NCBI GenBank assembly: GCA_963800725.1
Contig: CAWDCE010000022.1
Location: 124,001-188,000 of the forward strand
Origin: Bog-473 sp963800725
GTDB taxonomy: Bacteria > Actinomycetota > Acidimicrobiia > Acidimicrobiales > RAAP-2
Direction: 5' to 3'
DNA length: 64,000 nt
Shown here: piece by piece, positions 17,667 to 27,605 of the stretch
Numbering within the stretch: position 1 is the stretch's first letter
Layout: each line of letters begins with the position of its first letter
The notes under the pieces: generated by a model
Seen by the model: only the letters and a program-made list of their open reading frames with translations
Told to the model about the DNA's origin: nothing
Databases searched by the model: none
Translations under genes and position numbers: made by a program

Positions 17667-18056
17667 TCACTGATCGTCGGCGTCGATCCCGCCCGCCGAA
17701 TCTGACTCGGTGACCGGGTCGAGACCGCGCAAGAGTTCTTCTACCCGATTGCCCGCCACGATGGCCGGATCCGCTTTGAAGGTCAACCGGGGCGTGCGCT
17801 TCAGGCTCACCTGCATCGAGATGGAACGCTGCAAGTGGGGGCGTCGCTCCTCGAGCGCTTCGGCTGCATCGTCGCTGAGCGACACGACATAGACCGTCGC
17901 GGTGCGCATGTCAGACGCGGTGTCGACCGACGTCACGGTCACCATGCGGAAGCGTTCGTCGGCATCGGCCAGGCGCTCGAGCTCTTCGGCCACGACTTGT
18001 CGCAGCACCTGGTTGACCCGCAACGATCGCGGATAGGTCGCGGTCCGCCGTTTCAT
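17667..18056 (-). CDS. rbfA: 30S ribosome-binding factor RbfA
   Basis: Late-stage 30S maturation factor with a KH-like fold. I choose ATG 18056, giving 129 residues that begin MKRRTATYPRSLRVNQVL. It lies 7 nt after infB, and longer in-frame starts would run into infB. The core has VTSVDTASDMRTATVYV and PRLTFKAD. The tail is acidic (ESDSAGGIDADDQ). Confidence 0.94.
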   Translation of the reverse strand: MKRRTATYPRSLRVNQVLRQVVAEELERLADADERFRMVTVTSVDTASDMRTATVYVVSLSDDAAEALEERRPHLQRSISMQVSLKRTPRLTFKADPAIVAGNRVEELLRGLDPVTESDSAGGIDADDQ

Positions 18057-18063
18057 GCCGCGG

Positions 18064-20938
18064 TCACGTTCTTGGGATCTCGCGCTCCTCGTACGTTTCG
18101 ATGATGTCGCCAGCGTGCAAGTCCTGGAAGTCCGACAGGCCAATCCCGCACTCGAAGCCTGCCTGCACCTCTCTGGCGTCATCTTTGAAACGACGGAGCG
18201 AGTTGATGGCGCCCTTCCAGATCACTGTGCCCTCGCGCAAGAAGCGAACCTTGGAGCCTCGTGTGATCTTTCCTTCTCGCACCATGCAGCCGGCGATCGC
18301 CCCGACCCGCGGCACCCGGAAGATCTCCCGCACCTCGGCTTCTCCGGTGACCACTTCCTCATAGACCGGCGACAACAGGCCGAGCATGGCGGCTTCGATG
18401 TCTTCGAGCAGCTTGTAGATGATCTCGTAGTTTCGGACTTCGACGTCGGAATTCTCGGCCAACTCTCGGGCCCGCTTGTCCGGGCGGACGTTGAATCCAA
18501 TGATCGTCGCACTCGACGCTGCGGCCAGTTGCACATCGTTCTCGGTGATGCCACCGATCCCGCGCAACACGAAGCTCAACTTGACGTCGTCGCGCTCGAG
18601 GCGCTTGAGGCTCTCGGTGACCGCTTCGAGCGAACCCTGCACGTCGGCCTTGAGCACGATGTTCAGCGTTGCCGTCTCGCCCCGCTGGATCTGTTCGAAC
18701 AGGTCCTCGAGCTTGGCCCCCGTGGCCGCCGACGCCACTGGTTTGTGGCCCGAGAGCCGGAAACGCTGCGCCCTGGCCTCACCGAGCGTGCGAGCACGTG
18801 CCAGATCTTTGGCCCCGCGCATCTCGTCGCCGGCATGGGGGGGTTCGGAGAATCCGAGTACCTGCACCGGCGTCGAAGGAAGTGCCTCTTTGATGTGATC
18901 GCCCATGTCGTCGACCAGGGCCTTGACCTTGCCCCACGCGGCACCGGCGACGACCGGATCACCAACGCGCAAGGTTCCTTGTTGGACAATGATGGTGGCC
19001 ACCGGGCCACGGCCGGCTTCGAGGTTGGCCTCGAGCACCACGCCACGGGCCTCACCTTCGACCCACGCGGTCAGTTCTTCGACTTCTGCGACCAGGGTGA
19101 TCTGCTCGAGCAACTCTTCAATGCCGGTGCGCTGCAGCGCCGAAACCTCGACCACGATGGTGTCGCCGCCCCAGGCTTCTGGGACCAGGCCGCGCTCTGA
19201 GAGCTGCTGGAGCACGTGGGCCGAGTCGGCGTCGGGGCGATCCATCTTGTTGACCGCAACGATGATCGGGACTTCGGCCGCCTGGGCATGATCGATGGCC
19301 TCGATGGTCTGGGGCATCACCCCGTCATCGGCGGCGACGACGAGTACGACGATGTGGGTCGCGTTGGCACCCGCGCACGCATGGCCGTGAAGGCGGCGTG
19401 ACCGGGGGTGTCGATAAAGGTGATCCGCTTGTCATTCCAGACCACCTGATACGCACCGATGTGCTGGGTGATCCCACCGGCCTCGCCGGCCACCACGTCG
19501 GTCGAGCGGATTCGGTCCAACAACAACGTCTTGCCGTGGTCGACGTGGCCCATCACCGTGACGACCGGCGGGCGCGGCCGCTGGTCGGCGTCGTCTTCTT
19601 CTTCTTCCTCTTCGAAATAGCGGGCCAGGAGTTCGGCCTCTTGCTCCTCACCGGGATCGACCAGGCGCACCTCGGCGCCGATCTCGGCCGCGAAGAGTTC
19701 GATCATGTCGTCGCTCAGCGACTGGGTGGCCATCACCATCTCGCCTTGAAGCAGGAGAAAGCGCACGATGTCGCCGGCACTGCGGTTCAGCTTCGGCCCG
19801 AGGTCGCGCACGGTGGAGCCTCGCTCGACGATGACTTCGCCTTCTGGGACCGGCGCGGTGGAGGGCTGGTACGTGGTGAGTTGCGTGGGCTCGAGTTCTT
19901 CGAGATTGCGGCGACGTCGCCGGGCGCGTCGTTGCGGCGGACGTCGACCCGGGATACCACCGCGGCCTCCGGCCGGCGGCAGCGCCACCGGGACCACCAC
20001 CGGGGCGCCGGCGAAGCCGCCGCCGCCGCCACCGCTTGGGCGGCTACCAAAACTGCTGGACCCGGACCTCCTGGACCGCCGGTCGGGCGTCCCCCCCCTG
20101 AGGTGGGTCGGCCACCGGTCCGCGCCGGGTAGCCACCGCCGCCGGGTCGACCGGCGGGTGGGGAGGGACGACGACCACCCATGCCCGGAGGCGGCGGGAT
20201 CGGCCGGCCACTCGGTCCCACGGGGGGTCGGGGCGGGGGTGGGGGCGGCACGGGCTTGCCGCTCGGGCTGAGAGGAGGGTGTGGCGGACGCTCGTCGGGG
20301 GCGCCGGGGGTGCACCTGCTTCGGGGGCTGCGGTCGTCGGGGCCGTGGACGGGGCACTCGCCGCAGGCGCGCGCGGGGTCGACGCCGGTGCGGGCGGCGC
20401 ACCAGCTGCGGCCGGCGCGACACCCGGATCGGTGCTCGCTGGAACCGGTGTTCGCGGTGGGGCCACGGTCTTTGCGGGAGCGGGCGCAACCTTGGCGGCC
20501 TCGGTGGCCGGCGCCGGCGGGGCAGACGGGGCGGGGCGCTTGACGGCCGGCTGGGCCGGGCGGGCGGCGGGGGGTGCGGTGGTCGTTCGGGCCGGCGGGG
20601 CTGTCGGCGTCGTCGATCGACTCGAGATCAAGCGTGGGTCACGGGGCTTGTCCGCGACCCGCTCTGTGGCCGAGGCCCCATCGGCCGTGGTGGCCTTCTT
20701 GGCCGCCGCTGTCTTCTTGGCGGCGGTCTTCTTGGCGGCCGGGGGCTCTTCGGGCTGAACCGCGCGGCGCAGGCCCTCGGCGTCGGCCTTGCGACGGACG
20801 CGGTCCGCTTGGGCGTCCTCAATGGACGACGAGTGGCTCTTGACCCCAATTCCAAGAGAGAGGGCCAGGTCAAGCCCTTCTTTGTTGCTGAGGCCTAGCT
20901 CTTTGGCCAGCTCATCAGACGCGGATCTTCTTCGGCAA
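18064..20938 (-). CDS. infB: Translation initiation factor IF-2 (frameshifted in assembly)
   Basis: GTPase that places initiator tRNA on the ribosome. Reconstructed length is about 957 residues. A TTG start at 20938 begins MPKKIRV, then the IF2-N helices (ELAKELGLSNKEGLDLALS), a long Ala/Pro/Gly-rich low-complexity linker, then the G domain with GHVDHGKT, DTPGHAAF and NKMD, and domains II-IV ending EEREIPRT. The frame breaks near 20926, near 20270 and 20050 in the low-complexity linker, and near 19370 in the G domain. All are single-base indels in GC-rich runs. As infB is essential and otherwise perfect, I read these as sequence errors. Confidence 0.93.
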
Positions 20939-20991
20939 GTGGTTCTCGGTGTCCTTCGTAGTCTGGGGCTCGGGGTGCGACCCGAAGCCCT

Positions 20992-21294
20992 CTATCCTCG
21001 CACATCATGTGTGGGCTGCTCCGACGCGCCGCCCAGGGTCCTCTCGAGTGCGGAGATCGCCCGCTCGCTGATCGGGCACCTGAACGCCCGATCGAAGGCA
21101 TGTCGCCGCACTGCTGCTTTGAGGCAGTCCGGCGAATCTGCGCACAACCAGGCCCCTCGACCCTGGCTGGAGGCAACGACCGCCAAGCCGTCCTCGCCAT
21201 GCCGCACTATCCGGATCATCTCGCCGGCTGGCAGGGCCTTGCGGCAACCGACGCACGTCCGTGTCGGTCCTATGCCTCGGCCTCTTCGGGTCAC
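20992..21294 (-). CDS. ylxR: YlxR/RnpM-family RNA-binding protein
   Basis: Small DUF448 protein of 100 residues with the signature RTCVGCRKALPAGEMIRIV and GRGAWLC. Family members bind RNA, and the Bacillus homologue RnpM modulates RNase P. The GTG start at 21294 overlaps the nusA stop by 4 nt (GTGA), and infB starts 53 nt downstream, the standard nusA-ylxR-infB arrangement. Confidence 0.92.
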   Translation of the reverse strand: MTRRGRGIGPTRTCVGCRKALPAGEMIRIVRHGEDGLAVVASSQGRGAWLCADSPDCLKAAVRRHAFDRAFRCPISERAISALERTLGGASEQPTHDVRG

Positions 21295-22508
21295 GGACCA
21301 CTCGACTCGTCGACGGCCTCGGCTGGGGAGTCCGTGGTGGCGACCGGCGAATCGGTGGTGACGGGTCCATCGGTCGAGGCATCGTCGCCCGGGCCGTCCT
21401 CGGCCTGATGGGTCCACTCCTCTGCCGACATGGCCTCGCCGCCCTCGGCCGGCTTCCAGACCATCTCGCCGTTCTCGTCTTCGACCCACTCCCCTTCGGC
21501 CCACTCCTCGTTGGCGTATCCGGCCTCTTCCTCGGCCAGTTGGGTCTCGCTCTTGATGTCGATGCGCCACCCGGTCAGGCGCAGCGGCGAGGCGGGCGTT
21601 CTGCCCTTCCTTGCCAATGGCCAAGGACAGTTGGAAGTCGCTCACGACCACCGTTGCGGTTCCGGTCTCCTCGTCGAGCCGGACCTCGCGCACCGCGCCG
21701 GGGCCAGTGCGTTTTGGATCAGGTCGACCGGGTCGTCGGAGAACGGGACGACATCGACGCGCTCACCACGCAACTCGTTGGTGACCATGCGCACCCTCGA
21801 GCCGCGCGCCCCGACACATGCCCCCACCGGGTCCACGTTCGGATCGTTGGACCACACCGCGATCTTGGTGCGGTGCCCGGGTTCGCGAGCGGCCGCCTTG
21901 ATCTCGACGACGCCCGAGGAGATCTCGGGTACCTCAAGCTCGAAGAGGCGCTTGATGAGGCCCGGGTGGGTGCGGCTGACCACGATCTGTGGGCCCTTGG
22001 TCGTCTTTCTCACCTCGACGATGTAGGCCTTGAGCCGGGTGCCGTGCTCGTAGCGCTCATAGGAGACCTGCTCGGCCTGGGGCAGCAGGGCTTCGACCTT
22101 GCCCAGGTCCAAGAGGGTGTAGCGGTTGTCGGTCTGTTGGACGATGCCCGTGACGATGTCGCCCTCCCGTCCGGCGTACTCGTCGTATTTCATGTCCCGC
22201 TCGACCTCGCGGATCCGCTGCAGGATCACCTGCTTGGCCGTCTGTGCGGCGATACGACCGAAGTCATCGGGGGTGTCGTCCCACTCGCGAATGACCTCGC
22301 CGTCCTCGTCGAGTTCTTGGCCGTCGACGCGGATCTCCCCCGAGTCCGGGTCGATGGTCACGACGGCTTCTTCGGCTGCATCGGGACGACGCTTGTACGC
22401 GGCCACGAGGGCGTTCGCCAGGGCGTCGAGCAATGTTTCGACAGAAATTCCTTTGTCGCGCGCGATCTGTCCCAGCACGTCGAGGAACTCAAAGTTGGTC
22501 TTGCTCAT
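21291..22508 (-). CDS. nusA: Transcription termination/antitermination factor NusA (frameshifted in assembly)
   Basis: RNA polymerase-binding factor for pausing, termination and antitermination. The N-terminal domain begins MSKTNFEFLDVLGQIARDKG, followed by the S1 domain (GDIVTGIVQQTDNR) and two KH domains (GARGSRVRMV, IGKEGQNARLA). An acidic C-terminal tail has WAEGEWVEDENGEM. Two indels, near 21700 and 21605, split the frame between the KH domains and before the tail. Reconstructed length is about 405 residues. It starts 7 nt after rimP. Confidence 0.94.
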
Positions 22509-22515
22509 GACCTGT

Positions 22516-22995
22516 TCACCCTCTCACTTTCTTCGGCTGCGGACCCCACACAAATACGGTGCGGGCCCGCTCGATCTCGTCATAGGGCACCTGCAGCGAT
22601 CCCCCGGGCACGTCGGGTCCCCCCAACGTGCACCCGTGGGCGTCTGCGCTCTCCAACGTGCCGCTCACCCGTCGCACTTCGTCGGTGCCCGAGTTGATGC
22701 GCAAGGTGACGCTCTCGCCTTGCGCGCGCATGAAATGCTCGGGCGTGCGGAGTCGCCGTTCGAGTCCCGGACTCGAGACGGTCAAGGTGTAGCGACCCGG
22801 AATCGGGTCGATCTCGTCGAGGGCCGCGGAGACGGCCTTGGTGGCCTCGCTCAACGCCTCGAGGTCGACGCCGCCGACTCGGTCGACGAACACCTCGAGT
22901 TCTGAGCCTCGCAGGACCAGATCAACCAGGTCGAGGCCGCGGGCTTCGAGGAGTGGGGACAGCGCGTTCGTGAGGTCGTTACTGCTCTGCACCAT
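22516..22995 (-). CDS. rimP: Ribosome maturation factor RimP
   Basis: Required for 30S maturation. I choose ATG 22995 (MVQSSNDLTNALSPL, 159 residues) because a near-perfect Shine-Dalgarno sequence, AAGGAGGTGA, lies 5 nt upstream. The core has ELEVFVDR and the VSSPGLERRLRTPEHF signature. It heads the rimP-nusA-ylxR-infB-rbfA-truB-ribF operon. Confidence 0.95.
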   Translation of the reverse strand: MVQSSNDLTNALSPLLEARGLDLVDLVLRGSELEVFVDRVGGVDLEALSEATKAVSAALDEIDPIPGRYTLTVSSPGLERRLRTPEHFMRAQGESVTLRINSGTDEVRRVSGTLESADAHGCTLGGPDVPGGSLQVPYDEIERARTVFVWGPQPKKVRG

Positions 22996-23064
22996 CGCTG
23001 TCACCTCCTTTCTTTCGAAACCACCACCTTCTGCCGCACTTGGTGCGAGTCCCCCGGAAAACGA

Positions 23065-23088
23065 AAGCGTGGGCCGCAGCCCACGCTT
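23065..23088 (-). terminator. Rho-independent-type terminator after proS
   Basis: A 10-bp GC-rich perfect stem (arms 23065-23074 and 23079-23088, loop of 4) followed on the minus strand by TTTCGTTTT. It lies 39 nt past the proS stop and about 70 nt before rimP, so it separates the two transcription units or attenuates the rimP operon. Confidence 0.6.
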
Positions 23089-23127
23089 CACCGAGGTACT
23101 GATTCTCAATCTGGACAGCTCAAAAGA

Positions 23128-24861
23128 TTATAGCAATTCGGCCGTGACCTCGGTCGCCAGAATTTGGGCCGCTTCGGCGAGCGGCAACTCTCGATCACTG
23201 CCATCGCTGCGCCGGCGGACCTCGGCCACCCCCCGCTCGATCCCCTTGCCCCCGATGAGCAACCGGTGCGGGAGGCCGAGCAGGTCGGCATCGGCGAATT
23301 TCACGCCCGGGGAGACGTCCCGGTCGTCGTAGAGGACCTCGACCCCGAGGGAGGTCAAGGCGTCGTAGAGCGCTTCGGCTGCTTCGGCCACGGCCCGATT
23401 GCGCCCGGCGCCGAGAGTGACCAGGTGGATGGCATAAGGGGCAACGGCACTCGGCCATAGGAGTCCCGCCTCGTCGTGGTGCTCCTCGGCCAAGATGGCG
23501 AGGAGGCGTGACATGCCCATGCCGTAGCAACCCATCCACATCGGGGCCTCGGTCCCGGCCTCGGTCAGGTAGGTCGCTCCACTCATCATCGAGGAGTACC
23601 GCAGGCCCAGCTGGAAGGTATGGGCGGCTTCGACGGCTTGGACCAACGACAGCGTGCCGTCGCAGTTGGGGCAGGGATCCCCATCGACAACCACGGCATA
23701 CGAACCCCACTCGTCGACGTGGAAGTCTCGATCGAGCCAGACGTTGGCGAGGTGTGCATCGGGGCGATTCGAACCGGTGACCCAGGGACCAGGACGGCCT
23801 TGGATGAACTCGTCGGCCACGACCCGGACCCCGGCCTCTTGGAGCCCGAGCGGTCCGATGTAGCCCCGGACCAGACCCGAGTGCGCGACGAAGTCGGCCT
23901 CTTCGAAGAGGCGCCAGCCATGGGGAACCCGGGCCTCGCGGTGCCCGGGCACCAATATCACCACCGGGGCGCCCTGATCATCGACCGCCGCCATGGACTT
24001 CAAGAAGACCTCGGGCCCGACCTCTTCACCCCGAGCACGCAAGAGCGCGACCACCTCGTCGATTCCCGGGGTGTCGGGGGTGTCGTGGGTCACCGGCGCG
24101 CCGGTTGCCGCACCGCTGGCTGAAGCGGCGGCGGCGGGTCGGGCGAGCGCGGCCTCGATGTTGGCGGCATAGCCGCACGAGGGGCAGCGGGCGAAGTGGT
24201 CCTCACCGACCACCGACGGAACCATGAACTCGTGGTTGACATCGCCGCCGATGGCCCCTGACTGGGCGACGACCGGCGTCACGTCGAGAGAAAGCTTGGC
24301 AAAGATGCGCAGGTACGCATCGAGCGCGATCTGGTAGCTCTCCCCCATCGTCGCCTTGTCGGTGTCGAATGAGTAGGCGTCGCACATGACCAGCTCGCGG
24401 GTGCGCATCAGCCCGAATCGCGGGCGAGCCTCGTCTCTGAACTTGGTCTGGATCTGATAGACGGTGACCGGCAGCTGGCGGTAGGAGTCGACCTCGGCGC
24501 CGACCGTGCGAGTGGTGACCTCTTCGTGGGTCGGCCCGAGCACGAACCGCCCGCCTCGTGCCTCGACCAACATGGCCGGAAGCGCATCTTGACCGAAGTA
24601 GGCCGAACGGCCGCTCTCCTCCCACAACTCATAGGGGCTGAGGGCGGGCATGAGCATTTCTTGCATGCCCGCCGCATCGAGTTCGCGCCGCACCAGGGTC
24701 TCGACCTTGTGCAGCACCCGCCAACCGAGCGGGAGGTAGGTATAGACCCCAGAAGCCAACCGTCGCACGAAGCCACCCCGAACCAAGAGCGCGTGACCCT
24801 CGACATCGGCGTCGGCCGGTGCGTCGCGCAGCGTTCGCACCAAGAGTTTGGACATGCGCAT
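23128..24861 (-). CDS. proS: Prolyl-tRNA synthetase (bacterial type)
   Basis: Class II synthetase charging tRNA-Pro, with the INS editing domain between motifs 2 and 3 as in the long bacterial form. Visible motifs include GPTHEEVTT, TKFRDEARPRFGLMR (motif 2) and the CYGMGMSRLLA motif 3 region. I choose ATG 24861 (MRMSKLLVRTL, 577 residues), which has TAGCCT 8 nt upstream. ATG 24855 is also possible. Confidence 0.95.
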   Translation of the reverse strand: MRMSKLLVRTLRDAPADADVEGHALLVRGGFVRRLASGVYTYLPLGWRVLHKVETLVRRELDAAGMQEMLMPALSPYELWEESGRSAYFGQDALPAMLVEARGGRFVLGPTHEEVTTRTVGAEVDSYRQLPVTVYQIQTKFRDEARPRFGLMRTRELVMCDAYSFDTDKATMGESYQIALDAYLRIFAKLSLDVTPVVAQSGAIGGDVNHEFMVPSVVGEDHFARCPSCGYAANIEAALARPAAAASASGAATGAPVTHDTPDTPGIDEVVALLRARGEEVGPEVFLKSMAAVDDQGAPVVILVPGHREARVPHGWRLFEEADFVAHSGLVRGYIGPLGLQEAGVRVVADEFIQGRPGPWVTGSNRPDAHLANVWLDRDFHVDEWGSYAVVVDGDPCPNCDGTLSLVQAVEAAHTFQLGLRYSSMMSGATYLTEAGTEAPMWMGCYGMGMSRLLAILAEEHHDEAGLLWPSAVAPYAIHLVTLGAGRNRAVAEAAEALYDALTSLGVEVLYDDRDVSPGVKFADADLLGLPHRLLIGGKGIERGVAEVRRRSDGSDRELPLAEAAQILATEVTAELL

Positions 24862-24869
24862 AGCTGCGC

Positions 24870-24875
24870 AGGCTA
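24870..24875 (-). promoter_or_regulatory. -10 element of proS
   Basis: TAGCCT on the minus strand, 8 nt before ATG 24861. No Shine-Dalgarno sequence is visible, consistent with a leaderless or nearly leaderless mRNA. Confidence 0.4.
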
Positions 24876-24970
24876 GCGGCGACAACGATCGGCGCGCGAC
24901 CAACCGAGGGCCATCACATGGCGGCGACCACGGAGCACGGAACCCTCGAGCACCGGTGCATCCGGGGCGT

Positions 24971-24989
24971 GAGCGCCCTCGGGGTGCTC
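24971..24989 (-). terminator. Hairpin at the end of ispG
   Basis: An 8-bp stem with one G-T pair and a 3-nt loop that begins within the ispG stop codon. There is no T-run after it, so it may stabilise the 3' end rather than terminate on its own. The rest of the gap to proS (24862-24970) shows nothing but the proS -10. Confidence 0.35.
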
Positions 24990-26217
24990 AGGTCTCGCCG
25001 TGCCGCCGGATGATCTCGATCTTGGCCGAGGTGTGATTGGGGTCATCGCCGGTGGCGTCGATCAAGGCCCGTCGGTCCTCCTCGGCCTCGGCCTCGGCCC
25101 CGGCGTCGGCCGCGGCCAACCGGGCTTCGATCCCTTCGGCGACGAGCCGCTCGGCCTCTTCGACCAGGGCGGCGACCATGCCTTCTTCTGGCACGACGCG
25201 CACGATCTTGCCCCGGATGAACAGATGGCCCTTCGCCTTGCCCGCGGCGATCCCGATATCGGCCTCTCGCGCTTCGCCCGGACCGTTGACGACGCACCCC
25301 ATGACGGCGACCTGGATCGCCAAGTTGCGTGATTCGAGCGCCTCTTGGGCTTCTTTGGCCACCGCAATCACGTCGACCTGGGCGCGGCCGCAACTCGGGC
25401 ACGCAATGAGGTCAAGGCCTTTGCGCTCGCGCAACCCGAGGGCCTCGAGCAATTGGCGGCCCGCCCGGGCTTCTTCGACCGGGTCGGCGGTGAGGGAGAA
25501 CCGGATGGTGTCCCCAATTCCCTCGGCCAAGAGGGTGGCGATTCCCGCGGTGCCCTTGATGAGGCCCGCCGGTGGTGGGCCCGCCTCCGTCACCCCGAGG
25601 TGCAACGGGTGGTCAAAGGTTTCTGCCGCCAGCCGGTAGGCCGCGATCATGAGTGCGACCGAAGAGGCCTTGACCGAGATCTTGACGTCGTTGAAGTCGA
25701 CCTCTTCGAAATAGGCGAGTTCATTGCGGGCCGATTCCACCAGGGCCTCGGGGGTCGCCCCTCCATACTTCTTGTAGAGATCAGGGTGCAGCGATCCGGC
25801 ATTGACCCCAATACGGATCGGCACGCCGCGGTCGCGGGCCTCGGCGGCGACCTGCTTGATTTCGGCCTCTTTGCGCAAATTGCCGGGATTGAGTCGCAAA
25901 CCTTGGACGCCCGCCTCGAGCGCGGCGAGCGCCATCTCGTGATGAAAATGGATATCGGCGATGATCGGCACCGGCGAGCGCGGCACGATCTGGGCCAAAC
26001 CGACCGCCGCCGCCTCCTCGTTGCAGGTGCAGCGCACGATGTCGGCGCCCGCGGCGGCGAGGGCATAGATCTGGACGAGGGTCCCCTCGACGTCCGCCGT
26101 CTTGGTGGTGGTCATCGACTGCACGCTCACGGGCGCCCCGTCGCCGATGGGGACCCCACCGAGGGTGATGCGACGAGTGGGGCGCCGGGGCGAGAGCAAT
26201 GACGACGTCAGTTCCAC
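24988..26217 (-). CDS. ispG: 4-hydroxy-3-methylbut-2-en-1-yl diphosphate synthase
   Basis: Penultimate enzyme of the MEP isoprenoid pathway, a 4Fe-4S reductase. A TIM barrel starts RRITLGGVPIGDGAPVSVQS. Cluster cysteines are in CPSCGRAQVD and GCVVNGPGEA, which also carries the conserved glutamate. I choose GTG 26217 (409 residues), 16 nt after rseP. The C-terminus has an extra Ala/Glu-rich stretch of about 45 residues beyond the usual end. It groups with dxr of the same pathway. Confidence 0.95.
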   Translation of the reverse strand: MELTSSLLSPRRPTRRITLGGVPIGDGAPVSVQSMTTTKTADVEGTLVQIYALAAAGADIVRCTCNEEAAAVGLAQIVPRSPVPIIADIHFHHEMALAALEAGVQGLRLNPGNLRKEAEIKQVAAEARDRGVPIRIGVNAGSLHPDLYKKYGGATPEALVESARNELAYFEEVDFNDVKISVKASSVALMIAAYRLAAETFDHPLHLGVTEAGPPPAGLIKGTAGIATLLAEGIGDTIRFSLTADPVEEARAGRQLLEALGLRERKGLDLIACPSCGRAQVDVIAVAKEAQEALESRNLAIQVAVMGCVVNGPGEAREADIGIAAGKAKGHLFIRGKIVRVVPEEGMVAALVEEAERLVAEGIEARLAAADAGAEAEAEEDRRALIDATGDDPNHTSAKIEIIRRHGET

Positions 26218-26233
26218 AGGCCCGCCCGACTGA

Positions 26234-27577
26234 TCACTGGAAGAGGTTCTTGATCGGGTGCGTGATGTCGAGATAGACGCTCGAAACCACAAAGAGGGCC
26301 AAGAAGGCCATCACCACGAACACCACCGGAAAGAGCTTTGTAATGTCGGCCTTGTAGTAGGCGGCACCCTTTTTGGTCCGGATCCATTCGTAGCCGGCGA
26401 TCGCCACGTGGCCACCGTCGAAGGGGAGCATGGGCAACATGTTCAACAATCCGAAGACGATGTTGATCAGGATCAAGAATTCGAGAAGGAAGAAGATCCC
26501 GTCTTGTTGGGATTGACTGCCGAGATGGACGATGCCGATGAGTGAAATCGGGCGCACCGCGTGCCCGGGATTGGCGGCCACTTGGGCCGCGTCCTTCGAG
26601 TTGGACACTTGGTGGAAGACCGACGAGATCCCGCTCGGCGCGAACAGGTGGCCAATGCCGGCGATCTCCCCGGTCGTCACCGCCCAGACATTCTGCGCCG
26701 AGAGCGTGACGGCATGGAGCGGGTTGACCGAGCGACTGGTCTGCTCGGTCTCGACACCGACAAACCCGTGGGGGGATTTGGCGGTCTTTGGGGCGAGGAC
26801 CGAACCCCCGACCTTGAGGCCACGGGCATCGACCGGGGTCACCGTGACGTGGCGCAGGTGACCGTCGTGCTCGACGCCGAGGGTGACCGGGTGGCCGCTG
26901 AGATGTTCGATCGTGTCGGGCAGTGCGTTCGGGCTCGAAAGAGCCTTGCCATTCATCGAGACGATGACATCGCCCGGCCTGATGCCGGCCTTTTGCGCCG
27001 GGGCGGCTGCGCCGCCCGCCAGATGGTCGAGGTGCACGACGCGCTGATCGTTGGTCGCGGTCCCAAAGCACAGCACCGCGATCAGACCCAAGATGAAGGC
27101 CAAGAGGAAGTGCATCGCCGAACCGGCCGAACCGACGATCATCCGCTTGCCGAACGGTTGCTGGCGATAGGCCCGCGGCTCATCCTCCTCGGCCACGTCT
27201 TCGAGCACCGTAAACCCCGTGATGCGGACATAACCGCCGGCGGGAATGGCCTTGACGCCGTATTCGGTCTCCCCGCGCCGCACCGACCACAGCCGGGGAC
27301 CGAAACCAACGAAGTACTCGGTCACCTTCATGCCGGCCCACTTGGCGGTTGCGAAGTGACCCAACTCGTGCAGCATCACGGTCACGATCAAGATGGCGAT
27401 GAATAGCAGCAGATCCCCGAGACCGAACAACAAGAACACGGCGGTGATGAGGGCCAGTGCCACCAACAGCCGAATGACCTGGCCGAAATTTCCCGTCTCG
27501 ATGACCACGGCATCGTCGCCGTGGCCCTCTTCGGCCGGAGAAACCTCGGCGCGCGGCCCCTTCTCGGTCACAGTCAT
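26234..27577 (-). CDS. rseP: RseP/Rip1-type site-2 intramembrane metalloprotease
   Basis: Intramembrane zinc protease that completes regulated proteolysis of membrane anti-sigma factors. A 447-residue protein from ATG 27577. The first core helix carries HELGHF, a PDZ domain follows (GDVIVSMNG), and the C-terminal helix has LNMLPMLPFDGGH. The cytoplasmic N-terminus of about 40 residues is acidic. It sits between dxr and ispG exactly as in mycobacteria. A TAGCGT hexamer lies 10 nt before the start. Confidence 0.94.
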   Translation of the reverse strand: MTVTEKGPRAEVSPAEEGHGDDAVVIETGNFGQVIRLLVALALITAVFLLFGLGDLLLFIAILIVTVMLHELGHFATAKWAGMKVTEYFVGFGPRLWSVRRGETEYGVKAIPAGGYVRITGFTVLEDVAEEDEPRAYRQQPFGKRMIVGSAGSAMHFLLAFILGLIAVLCFGTATNDQRVVHLDHLAGGAAAPAQKAGIRPGDVIVSMNGKALSSPNALPDTIEHLSGHPVTLGVEHDGHLRHVTVTPVDARGLKVGGSVLAPKTAKSPHGFVGVETEQTSRSVNPLHAVTLSAQNVWAVTTGEIAGIGHLFAPSGISSVFHQVSNSKDAAQVAANPGHAVRPISLIGIVHLGSQSQQDGIFFLLEFLILINIVFGLLNMLPMLPFDGGHVAIAGYEWIRTKKGAAYYKADITKLFPVVFVVMAFLALFVVSSVYLDITHPIKNLFQ

Positions 27578-27605
27578 CGCGTAGGTAACGCTACCCGGCC
27601 GGTCC

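Noticed and set aside
19780..20640. Gly/Pro-rich tandem-like sequence that could be called a repeat array
   Set aside because: It is the low-complexity linker of IF-2, expected in actinobacterial infB, scrambled by indels.
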